Origin: Isohypsibius dastychi
Lineage: Eukaryota; Tardigrada; Eutardigrada; Parachela; Isohypsibiidae
Length of the DNA: 10,343 nt
Direction of reading: 5' to 3'
Assembly (NCBI GenBank): GCA_034696485.1
Contig: JAQIWT010001555.1
Coordinates: 1-10,343, forward strand
Each line of letters starts with the position of its first letter. The first letter of the stretch is position 1. A program made the position numbers and the translations under genes. The notes beneath the pieces were generated by a model that was not told the DNA's origin, ran no database searches, and saw nothing but the letters and a program-made list of their open reading frames with translations. This document shows positions 1 to 8,064 of the stretch, one piece after another.

Positions 1-361
1 ATGCGGTGGGTATGAAGCTTCTGTCATACCGAATCTGAGGTATACTTTTCGCCAAACAAAATAGCAGAAATGTCTTACTTTTAGCTTGATATCTTATCAG
101 CCGAAATACAGTTCACACACCACCCCCCCCCCGTGCCATTTCATACGAGGGGTTTGGCGGTAGGATGACTTGTACATAGTCACATCTCACACCCTCAGGG
201 GTCTAGCCTTCTCACTTCTTGTCTTTCTTTCAACAGACTCTTTGTTTTGGATTGCGTAATTTTTACTTCTCTGGGAATTCGTGTCCTCCTCCTCTCACCC
301 CTCTTCGTTGAGACAGATTGTTCCAGCTCGTAAATTCTAGCATCGTCGCTTGAAATTCGTC
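1..361 (+). promoter_or_regulatory. Upstream region and 5' leader of the BTB-like/Ubl gene
   Basis: No coding sequence was recognised here. The stretch holds a C homopolymer (123-132), pyrimidine-rich DNA from about 190 to 310, and a pyrimidine tract ending in CAACAG at 231-236 that could be the acceptor of a 5'-UTR intron. An in-frame TAG at 338-340 separates it from the ATG at 362, which supports that start. No clear TATA box lies at a suitable distance. The promoter role is inferred only from position. Confidence 0.4.
123..132. repeat. C10 homopolymer run
   Basis: Ten consecutive C residues follow a short CA-rich stretch (113-122). It is a simple low-complexity tract upstream of the first gene, likely prone to length variation and sequencing error. 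Confidence 0.9.
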
Positions 362-2069
362 ATGGCTAGTTCTGATGCCAGCACTTCCAATGCACTTGAG
401 AATTTCACCAGCAAGTGGGACAGCGTCTCCATCAAGGAAGATCTCCGGGAAGCTTATCGAGCTGTGAAAGATGGAGAAGGGAATATTGGAATCAGCGTCA
501 AGTATGTGTTCAAACTTCCATTAGAAAAGTTGAAAGGAGACGTGCAGCTGGATTATGGTAAAGGAAAGCTGGAATTCGCAGCTAAGATCAACAGTCCGTG
601 GCGCCATTTTGATCAACATGCGCGTCGCTGTTTCGACATGGAAGTTGGTCTCAAAGCTGATTGTAAGTACTGTCCAGATTATGTGCGTTTGTGTTTGTTT
701 GCTTTTAGCATTGTTTTTCAACCTGGCGATTTCAGTGGCAGTCAGCAGGAAGTGGAGTGAACCTAACCCGGAAGCTAAAAAGGCCGAGGCAGCTAAATCT
801 GGAATCTGGTGCCCTTGGACGGCAGCTGTTCTGATCAAACGCAGTCATCCAGATACCGACATGCTGCAGTATCTCAAGTCGACAACTCTGAACTTCATCT
901 GTCCACTTCCTCCTGGAGTTTCGGTTGGGAAGATCGATCGGAATGTTGTGCAAGCGAAATTGGATTTCAGCGGGGTCACTTATTCGGAATGCTGCAATGA
1001 GTTGGGGATCTTTCGCGAAGGTTTACTTTACCTCAAGTTCGAAATTCCATGGAAAGTCTGGTTGAAGAATCATATTCTATCCATGTGCCCCGAGCTGGAC
1101 GGCAAGACTGTAGTTTCCAAAGGAGACCAGAAGAAGCGCGCTTTGTGTCTGGAAGGTTTCAAAATTGGCGGTCCAGGGAATACTGACCCGGAGGAAGACG
1201 ACCGAGTTAATGCTGTCCTCACGGCAGAGACCGAGAACGGTAAACCTAAATCTGTCTGTTTCATGCTAAAATTTGTCATAAATTCCGTTTATTTTGTAGG
1301 TGAAGAACGACGTTATTATGTGGATTTGTATAGCCACCAAATGTTTGGTTTTCTGGGTGGGTTACGTGAAACCACTCTTCGTGTTGGGGATACTGCTATT
1401 TCGGGAAATGACCTGGAGGCTGCGGCAGAACAACGCGTGATCTGTAGCGGAACTGATGACGACACGGTGGAAGCTTTCCTGCTGGCAGTCCATGGTGGTT
1501 TCTTGCCGGGATTCCGGAATGCGTTTGGGCAGTTCAGTCTGATTGAGCTAGCCGGTCGCCATCGATTCCACACGAGCTTAATGGATTTTTGCGAGGCGAA
1601 ATGTTTGCTGACCATGAGTCATTCGAACCTGTTTTTCAGTCGCTTTGGGAAGGGGGCTCTGAAATCAAATGCGATTAAGCAGATGCTAGCAGTGATGTTT
1701 GTGGAATTCAGCAAGATAGAAAACCTTGACGATCAGCGGACGAATTTTATTCGGGATTTTCGGCCATTGATTGCAGTTACGGAAGAGATGATGCAGAAAG
1801 AACTGGATGACTGGAAGAATTTGGGTAATTCGAAGCCATTTGAGATCGTCGTGGTACTTCAAGACGGCAGTGGTATTAAGTTCAAAACTCATGGACATAT
1901 CAGGGTCGAAAAACTGAAGAAAATGCTGCAGGACAAGTTTGAAATACCTGTTGATCAACAAATACTCCGTTTCGATGGAATGCCTTTGATGGACGACCAA
2001 ACGTTGTTACAGTGTCAGATTACGGGACCGGAGACTCTCGAACTGGCCGTGCAAATGATCGGCTGCTGA
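362..2069 (+). CDS. BTB-like protein with a C-terminal ubiquitin-like domain (524 aa, 3 exons)
   Basis: The exons are 362-662, 736-1239 and 1300-2069 and join in phase, giving 525 codons including TGA. The ATG has a purine at -3 and G at +4, and an in-frame TAG lies at 338-340. Residues 1-268 are not recognised; they look beta-rich with repeated aromatic/proline stretches and could be a very divergent MATH-like region (speculative). Residues about 270-430 resemble the second half of a BTB fold followed by 3-box/BACK-like helices: a Val-Glu-Ala-Phe-Leu-Leu helix, a Leu-Ile-Glu-Leu-Ala-Gly-Arg helix, a Phe-Cys-Glu-Ala-Lys segment, then two further helices. Residues 449-524 align with ubiquitin without gaps. 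BTB proteins often act as CUL3 E3 adaptors, so a role in ubiquitin signalling is plausible but inferred. The gene is convergent with HIRA. The gene model and Ubl call are firm; the BTB call is moderate. Confidence 0.82.
1240..1299 (+). other. Intron 2 of the BTB-like/Ubl gene (60 nt, frame-preserving, stop-free)
   Basis: The donor is GTAAAC after GAGAACG and the acceptor is TTTTGTAG before GTGAAGAA. The intron is 60 nt and has no stop in the coding frame, so an ORF runs through it. Retention would insert 20 mostly hydrophobic residues. The AT-rich composition, the pyrimidine-rich 3' end and the resumption of charged coding sequence favour splicing. Alternative retention cannot be excluded. 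Confidence 0.75.
1839..2066 (+). other. Ubiquitin-like domain, residues 449-524 of the first gene
   Basis: Translation gives 76 residues that align with ubiquitin end to end without a gap, with about 26 identities. Conserved blocks include Gln-Asp-Lys at 31-33, Ile-Pro-x-Asp-Gln-Gln at 36-41, Leu43, Phe45, Gly47, Leu50 and Thr-Leu at 55-56 (ubiquitin numbering). Lys48 is Met and Lys63 is Gly. The Ile44 patch is altered (Leu8 to Gln, Ile44 to Arg, His68 to Glu, Val70 to Ala). The end is Gly-Cys-stop instead of Gly-Gly. It is therefore an integral Ubl and is unlikely to be conjugated. Confidence 0.9.
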
Positions 2070-2190
2070 AGACGATTACGGATTACATTTAGCGTGCTGT
2101 CACATTTCCAACTGACACTGTAAATCCTGAGTGAAATAGATCTACTCTAAAATTTTTTTGTGACAGTTGATTTCTGTCAGTGGAGCGGAT

Positions 2191-2196
2191 TTTAAT
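2191..2196 (-). terminator. Possible HIRA polyadenylation signal (ATTAAA)
   Basis: TTTAAT on the plus strand reads ATTAAA on the minus strand, about 275 nt beyond the HIRA stop. I found no AATAAA on that strand between the two stop codons, so this common variant is the best candidate. If used, HIRA transcripts would overlap the 3' UTR of the first gene. Confidence 0.35.
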
Positions 2197-2313
2197 GTCA
2201 AAACAGAATTTTCTACACCAAAATACTGACGTCGTGTTTAACTATTACAGTAGTACGTACGATCATCATCTGTCAGATGTACCTGGAGTTGGAACGATTG
2301 TTTTCAAAAGCGA

Positions 2314-2319
2314 AATAAA
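2314..2319 (+). terminator. Polyadenylation signal (AATAAA) of the BTB-like/Ubl gene
   Basis: A canonical AATAAA lies about 245 nt after the TGA stop at 2067-2069. An ATTAAA at 2396-2401 is a weaker second choice. Cleavage would be expected some 10-30 nt downstream of the signal. Confidence 0.6.
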
Positions 2320-2470
2320 AAAGAACTTGTCGAAAGCCTAAGAGTGACTTCGACACGGAAAATTATCTTCGAACAGACATGACTGAATAATATACATTAA
2401 ATTGGCATAAAACTAGAACCATGGACTAAAACGAGGACTGAGTTTCCCATTGCATGGAAATAATCTGAGA

Positions 2471-5400
2471 TCACCGATCTGAAGCGAAAATATTACGCGA
2501 GAAGAGTTCAAGGCGTTGTCGATATTCCGTGTACACACGCTGAAACTGCGTCTTCCGGCCGAGTACGGGCAAAATCTTCTCCACCAAGCCGCGTTTCGAA
2601 AGACCCTGAACGTTAAGAACAAAACAGTTCTGGAAAATTTGTTCATTTAAAAGCCCAGAAATCATTACCAGCACTTCCGGTTCCCAAGGTGTGTCCGTGA
2701 TGTCTTCCAATGTTCCAGGAGGACCCATGAGTGAATCCAAAAGAGTTCGCAACCGAGGGAGCCCATCTGGAGAAAAAAAGGTTTCACTCAGACAAAACTG
2801 CAACTGTTGGCAGCAAAACAAAGAGACAATTTGAAAAAAAACTTAATTCCAAATTAGTTTTCTAAAAAAACTTACCGAAATCGACTAGAGTTTGAGCGTA
2901 GCACTTCAACCAGCCCTGATACTCCACCGGAGATTTTAAAACGCGGGAAAGGAACATTTGTTTTTCCATAAAACCGCATGCCAAATTTCGGGCGATTTCC
3001 GGTGTGACATGGCTTCCGATCGTTGCAGTCGAGCTAAAGTGCGTGAATAAACAAATCAAATTTGAGTCTATGAATTAATATGAAGAAGAATATCAGAAAG
3101 AAAAGCAATACCGGGTTTTCTGTAGTTTGGAAAGTGGACCGCGTGCTTCGGGAATGTGCTGCACCCCGGCAGTCGAGAGGACGTAGTTTCCAAAACGGAG
3201 ACTTTCATCATGAGCGATGATCCTGCGAACATCAAATCTTATTATGACTTAAAAATAATAAACTTTCGAGCAGCAGATTCGACTTAATATTCATACACAA
3301 CAGAACTGTTTCATCGAAAATCTTCGAATTTAATCCAACTCGGCTTTTTCAGAATATTTTTCAGATGGTTTTTTCATACCAAGAAGCGTTCGAGATATCA
3401 CAGACGAAATGGCGATGATCGGACATTGAGATCACGGGAACTTCCGTCTCCGTGAAAGAAGCGTGGAGGATATGACAGACACCAGCGGACGAGCGCAACA
3501 TCCCTTCGATGCTTCCCAAATCCTGCCTTTCCCATTTTTCAAACTTATGTGCTCTGCAAATATTAAAGCAGTGCTATATAAAAGCATAAAACAAAATATA
3601 AAAGCATAAAACAACGTGTCTGACAAAACTAACCGTTTCCACATCGAGACTTTCCCGTCAGCCGTAATCACAAACAAGGAATTCAGGGAGCAAGTCAAGA
3701 AACATCCGGCCGACGGAAGTACAGTTTCGTGAAGCCGGACTCCTGATTCGCTGCACCAGATCACCATGGAGAAGTCTTCCGAGACAGAACATGCGATAGT
3801 TCTACATGAAAATCAAAGTTGTCGGAATTTAGGTTATAGAAATGGTATTTTAGAGATAATTACGAGTTAGCGGAAATGAGTGTGACGGGAGAGAAGACAT
3901 ATCCGTTCCACGATGTTATCGTACCAACCAGGAACTGAATTTTATGGAATCTACCAACAGCTGGTACGGCACCGGAAGTCCCAGTTGCGAGATCGTTTTC
4001 CACAGAGATAACCACAGCGGCATTTCCTGCGGATTCACTGGTGGTTTCGATCTGAAAACACAAGATTATCATTCTACGAATAACTATTTCAGTTCCCACC
4101 GTAGTGAGACCCTGTTCTAATAATGTTCAATAAGAATCAATCCTCGTGATCACAATTCAAGAGGAATTATACCCTATACATTTTTTCCGAAATGGAGTTC
4201 CGAAACAGCGGATTCCATCTCTAACTTGAATTAACAAACTCAACGACAGTTTCGTCGAAAAAATCAACTCGATGTCTCGATCGATGTCAAAGGTCCGACA
4301 AATCTAATTTTAAGAAATGAGCTGGAATTAACTTATAATAAATTTCTCACTAAATTAACAATCTGAAGGTTTAGTTCCGAATCCTGAATCTTAGTAACAC
4401 CAGGAATCGAGCTTTTTCCCGAGTCCAATACAGAATTCTACATACCGAGACTTGAAGAACGGGAACAACAGCCGGCGCTGCAATTCTCCGAATCGATGAG
4501 CTGACAGCTCGACGGGGCATTTCCGGCTTCTGTGCGCCACTAGCTGACTTTGGAGTGGAAACGATGTTATCTCTTGATGAAGAAGCTCCCGAATTCGTAG
4601 AAGGCACAGCCACGGCCTTTACCGGCTGCGGTTTCTAAAACCGAAAACGTAATGCCAAGTAAGTTTGATAGCTTTTATAAGTTTCAACTATCAAAAACAG
4701 ATCTAAAACTCACGTTCTTCTTGAGAACGCCATTGAGAATTGGCGATTTAACCGCTTCGGTCTCAACCTCCATTTCAGTTTCTTGACGAGAGGAAGTCGA
4801 AGCCACCATTCTGGATTCTTCAGCGCGCTTTGCTTTCTTAAAATTTGGTTTCGGAGCGACGCCATTGATTTCTGGTTCAACAGCAAAAGCTGATTTGTCG
4901 AACTTCTTTTTACTACAAACAACAAAATTTCACAATTGTTCCCGCATCCTCTCTCAAACTCGACTCCAATGAATATTTTTTACATGTCTGAAATCGTATA
5001 CCTTTTCTCAGCATTTCCGGCGGCAGCGGCGACCTTTTCAATCACTTCTGGTCTCTTGGACACAGGTACATTTCGAATGGTCGCTTTCAGCGGAGCTGGA
5101 GCAAGTGGTCTTGCCATGTTGACATTTGGAACAACCGGCTAGGAAAATACAACAGTAATGCATTGAGAATCAGGTAAAGACTCACTTCATTTCTGAAGTC
5201 AGAAGGTAAAACCAACCGGTTCCTCCGGATTTCTGAAGGCTTCATGAGGAACAGAGTTGCTCTGAGAGCGATCATCGCTTGCAAAACCGCATCCGGGGAC
5301 GACAGCCATGCTACAATCACATGAAACATGAATGGGAAGTATTAGAAAAAACCGAAAAAACTTAAAGACCGATAAAATAAAACTCAAGTCAGTCAATATA

Positions 5401-8064
5401 AGCTTGCCAGAATATACGCTACGACAGCGCAGTGGTTCTGACTGATCAATCATTATAACGCCAATTAGTGAAAAAGGTTTACTTTTCAAGTTTAACAACG
5501 AATTCCGGTCCAGGCAAAGACTCACTTTTTGATGGGGACTTCCGGGATGAATATCGGAGTGATCTTCCGTTTGCCGTTTGGTAAAACTGTTTCGATCTGT
5601 TTTTCAAGTGGAATCTAGAAAAGAAAACCATAACTAAACCACAAAGAAAGGAATAAAAAAATAGTTGTCGAATTACCCCTTCATAAGGTAGCCTGACGAC
5701 ATGTTCTTGAGAACTGGAAGCTGATCTATCACCATCATCCTTCCGCCGCTGCGATTCCGCCTCTTGCGCATCAAGAAAAACGGAGGATTCCACAATGTTG
5801 TGCGCTCCAACGAAAGACTGCGCGGATTCAACCCCAAGTTTCCCATAAAGTTTCGTAAGCGTTTGTGCCTGGAGAAAAAAGTGAAAAAAGTTCACCAATA
5901 AAACTGCATGATCTCATTATACCAAACAATATTTAATACATGATTTATCCCATTTTCGTGGCCAAAATTATATTTGACAATGAAAAGACTTATTTCGAGA
6001 AATTTCTGGTGATCAACAGTCTGGTTGTTCATAACCGTCTTAAAACCAATTTGACAAAGAGGGCAACTGTTACAACTATCAAAAAGCACGAACAAACCTG
6101 CTGATCTCTTGTTATTGCAGTTCCCAGGATTTCCGATCCACAGCGTATAAACGCCACAGTGCCGTCCATACTACAAGCCATCAATGACATCCCATCCGGA
6201 AACCTAACACATAAATCAGAAATATCATCACGAAATCCGGACCGGAAGCTGATCATGAAACCTACCAGGAAATATCCATGACCGGGGATCGAAACAATCC
6301 AACAAAGGAATGCGGTCGACGATATTTGAAATTCTGGAAAAAAACCATTTTTCAATTCCCAGCAAGCGAATAATAATCGACGAGCTCATCTCACCCAGAC
6401 AGTCAGGCTGTGGTCACGACCCCCGGTGGCACAAACGCAATATGGGGAATTCTGAAACAAAATTCAAACTCATGATCTAAATAACCTAACTGTCAAATTA
6501 TTTTGGTAATTCCACGACCACTCACCTCCTGTTGGTTTGCCACAAACATTCTCGGGTTGAACCGCTGCAAGGCAAATAAATAACAGTAAAATTATGGACG
6601 ATGTCTGGAAGGGTAAATCGAAAATATACCACGCAAACAATTGGACGGGAATGACCAGCTAAGAAAAATGGACTTTTCCAATTGTCATTTCGTTCGATTA
6701 TCTGGGCAACCGGACGGTCGTTGTTCGATGCATGTGCGCTTATGATATTCATCCCGTCTGTCGACCAGTCCAAGCGGAGAACCTGAGTGCAGCTGTCACC
6801 CTGGAATAATATAATTAGACGCCAACATGGTGAATATAATGTCGTTATTTCAAGAAAATCTGACTTTCTGATTCAGATCTTAATTCATAAAAATATTTCG
6901 TGGCATTTTCTGTCAAAATACGCAGCTCTCAAATTTCGATTCCCAGGTCAGGTTACTGAATTAAATCCAACTAGTCGACCGGTTTGGGTTTTAACCTCAA
7001 ATAGTACCTTATCAAAATGATCAACAAGCACTTGCTCCTGTTTCCAATCCGAAGTTCGCCAGATCCGCAAAGATTTGTCATCCTGAGCAGCCAGAAACTT
7101 CCCAATCGGATCCCAAGTTACTCCCTTGACCAAGCTCTGGCAATCTCGAAGGATGGTTAGCTGCTGGAATGACTTTTCGGCGTTCCAGATAATAACGGTG
7201 TTGTCCACACTGCACGACGCCAACATGGTGTCATTTGGGCTCCATGCAACGGAGAAGACATCACCGGAATGAGCTCGTAGCACGTGAGCACATCGCCAGG
7301 TTTCCGAGTCTTTCCCGAGAACTGGCTGCCAAATCATAACCAGATTGTCGTTTGCTCCGGAAGCCAAGAAATTTCCTTTGTGAGACCACCGGACGCAGTT
7401 CGTACACACTACAAAAAATTCAGCACATTTTATTTTGATTTGTCGAATGGCTAGAAAGCTTACAAAATTTGCATGCTTGGCTGCCCGAAAACAATTTTCA
7501 ATACAAATGCCAATAAGTTCGAGCATTAAAATCAAACAATTTTTTCAGATGAAAAAAAATTAAACATTTTGAATAAGAGAAATTTTAACAGAAACGAATG
7601 AGTCACAAACCGATTCCTGGGAAAGATTTTAGATAGTACCTGAGTGGTTGTCCATCTGGCTAATGACCCGTATTTCCGGTCGGTCACTTTTGAGGGAAAT
7701 AATCTGCCAAATTACGATTCGACCAGCAGATTCATCGCCTGAGAACAGCAAAAAAATGAAAGAAAATTCGTTTGCTTTGAGAAACGGAAACTGACCAACT
7801 CCTCCAGCAGCGAAACGAGTTCCGTCGGGATGAACATCCACCGAATATATCGAATTTTCTGGAAAGAAAGACATTGATGTGCTTGATCTACAAAACTAAT
7901 TTATGTGAAACGAGCTTACTTTCGAAGTTCGGAAAATTCATCTTCAAAATCAATCCTTTTCCGTCCACTTCCTTGTTGCTCCGTGCGCGCTTGTGGGGAA
8001 GACCATTGACATCCTGTAGCTGTTTCCTCTTGGTTTCATTGTCCTGTACTGTCTCGTTCCCCAT
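2471..8064 (-). CDS. HIRA: Histone regulator HIRA (H3.3 chaperone subunit), complete, 22 exons, 1026 aa
   Basis: HIRA scaffolds the nuclear HIRA-UBN1-CABIN1 complex, which with ASF1 deposits histone H3.3 outside replication. The reconstructed protein is collinear with human HIRA (1017 aa). Residues about 40-383 form the WD40 propeller, with IYSVDVHPDG at 51-60, repeat ends at W129, W177 and W219, and CSMDGTVAF in exon 9. The B motif (residues 456-473) is the ASF1-binding hairpin. Residues about 480-680 are a Lys/Ser/Pro-rich linker. Residues about 690-982 are the Hira C-terminal domain, ending with GLSKRGLVEKILPVLG and QFQRVYTEYRQRLE, matching the human C-terminus. The ATG at 8064 follows an in-frame TAA at 8077-8079 and has A at -3. 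A 36-residue basic extension precedes the point matching human Met1. No frameshift or premature stop was found. Confidence 0.96.
2606..2668 (-). other. HIRA: HIRA intron 21 (63 nt, frame-preserving, stop-free)
   Basis: The intron runs from GTAATG to TTCTTAACGTTCAG and has no stop in frame. An earlier AG (TTTTCCAG) would give a 39-nt intron that also keeps frame. Removing 63 nt makes the protein read TrpGluProGluValLeu-GlyLeuSerLysArg, which matches human WESTVV-GLRKR without any gap. That is why I chose this acceptor. Retention would add 21 residues and the 39-nt choice would add 8. Confidence 0.82.
3576..3615. repeat. Two tandem 20-nt copies inside HIRA intron 17
   Basis: Positions 3576-3595 and 3596-3615 are the same 20-nt unit (ATATAAAAGCATAAAACAA plus one base), identical at 19 of 20 positions. 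They make up half of the 80-nt intron 17 (3554-3633), so the intron probably grew from about 60 nt by tandem duplication. Confidence 0.9.
4052..4445 (-). other. HIRA: HIRA intron 15 (394 nt, longest in the gene)
   Basis: The donor is TCG followed by GTATGT and the acceptor is TTGTGTTTTCAG. The interior is AT-rich. I see no skipped exon: joining exons 15 and 16 gives Leu-Gln-Val-Ser followed by a segment that aligns with the human Leu-Gln-Val-Ser-Ser region. A short repeated CTCGAT/GATGTC motif near 4268-4290 is the only structure noticed. Confidence 0.75.
5171..5187. repeat. Copy of the intron-11 donor sequence within intron 12 (decoy donor)
   Basis: CAGGTAAAGACTCACTT here matches CAGGCAAAGACTCACTT at 5511-5527 at 16 of 17 positions. 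On the minus strand both carry AAGTGAGTCTTT. The 5511-5527 copy holds the functional donor of intron 11. The copy here lies 31 nt inside intron 12 and would be a stronger consensus donor than the GTTGGT assigned to exon 12. Its use would read through an in-frame TGA. Confidence 0.8.
5526..5614 (-). other. HIRA: HIRA exon 11, encoding the ASF1-binding B motif
   Basis: This exon encodes residues 448-476, including LPNGKRKITPIFIPEV. It corresponds to the human B domain, which contains ADGRRRITPL. The family motif is a short hairpin that docks on ASF1 through its basic residues and the following Ile-Thr-Pro. The basic cluster Lys-Arg-Lys and the Ile-Thr-Pro are kept, which implies that the ASF1 link is functional. 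Confidence 0.88.

Larger units (their letters stand above)
2070..2470. other. Convergent intergenic region (3' UTRs of both flanking genes)
   Basis: This 401-nt stretch lies between the plus-strand stop at 2067-2069 and the HIRA stop at 2471-2473. I see no coding sequence. It contains a plus-strand AATAAA (2314-2319), a minus-strand ATTAAA (2191-2196), a perfect CATCTG-T-CAGATG palindrome near 2267-2279 and an 8-nt GTACGTAC palindrome just before it. Imperfect inverted copies of a TGTCAC/CTGACA-rich stretch lie near 2096-2120 and 2160-2184, but their mismatches make a functional hairpin doubtful. Confidence 0.6.
2471..8064 (-). other. HIRA: Exon map of HIRA (coding parts, in transcript order)
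   Basis: The exons are 8064-7920, 7858-7796, 7738-7640, 7408-7008, 6800-6630, 6564-6526, 6451-6395, 6333-6266, 6203-6098, 5868-5677, 5614-5526, 5310-5217, 5138-5002, 4912-4714, 4634-4446, 4051-3864, 3801-3634, 3553-3380, 3222-3112, 3033-2876, 2766-2669 and 2605-2471. The lengths sum to 3081 nt, or 1027 codons with TGA, and every junction keeps phase. All introns begin GT and end AG. Fifteen are 57-89 nt; the others are 109, 157, 207, 215, 229, 231 and 394 nt or close to that. The least certain junction is the exon 12 donor (CCG followed by GTTGGT). Junctions were placed by eye from phase, splice consensus and remembered human HIRA. Confidence 0.88.

Noticed and set aside
227-236. Spliced-leader trans-splice acceptor before the first gene
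   Set aside because: A pyrimidine tract ending in CAG is present, but nothing separates a trans-splice site from an ordinary 5'-UTR intron or chance.
2096-2184. Long hairpin from inverted TGTCAC/CTGACA-rich stretches
   Set aside because: The arms of about 22 nt have around seven mismatches, so a stable structure is not supported by eye.
2471-2821. Single 116-residue ORF as the last HIRA exon without an intron
   Set aside because: Reading through adds 21 residues between conserved blocks. Removing 2606-2668 at consensus splice sites restores a gap-free match to the human C-terminus.
5181-5216. A 7-nt microexon between CTTCAG and GTGAGT within HIRA intron 12
   Set aside because: The upstream intron would be only about 24 nt, far below the smallest intron seen here, and the reading frame does not need it.
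5892-6095. Minus-strand ORF inside HIRA intron 9
   Set aside because: It sits wholly in a 229-nt intron with good GT..AG ends; exons 9 and 10 join in phase without it and align with human HIRA.
6787-7020. Plus-strand ORF of 77 codons
   Set aside because: It lies over HIRA intron 4 and its flanks on the other strand; the translation is low-complexity and hydrophobic with no family likeness.
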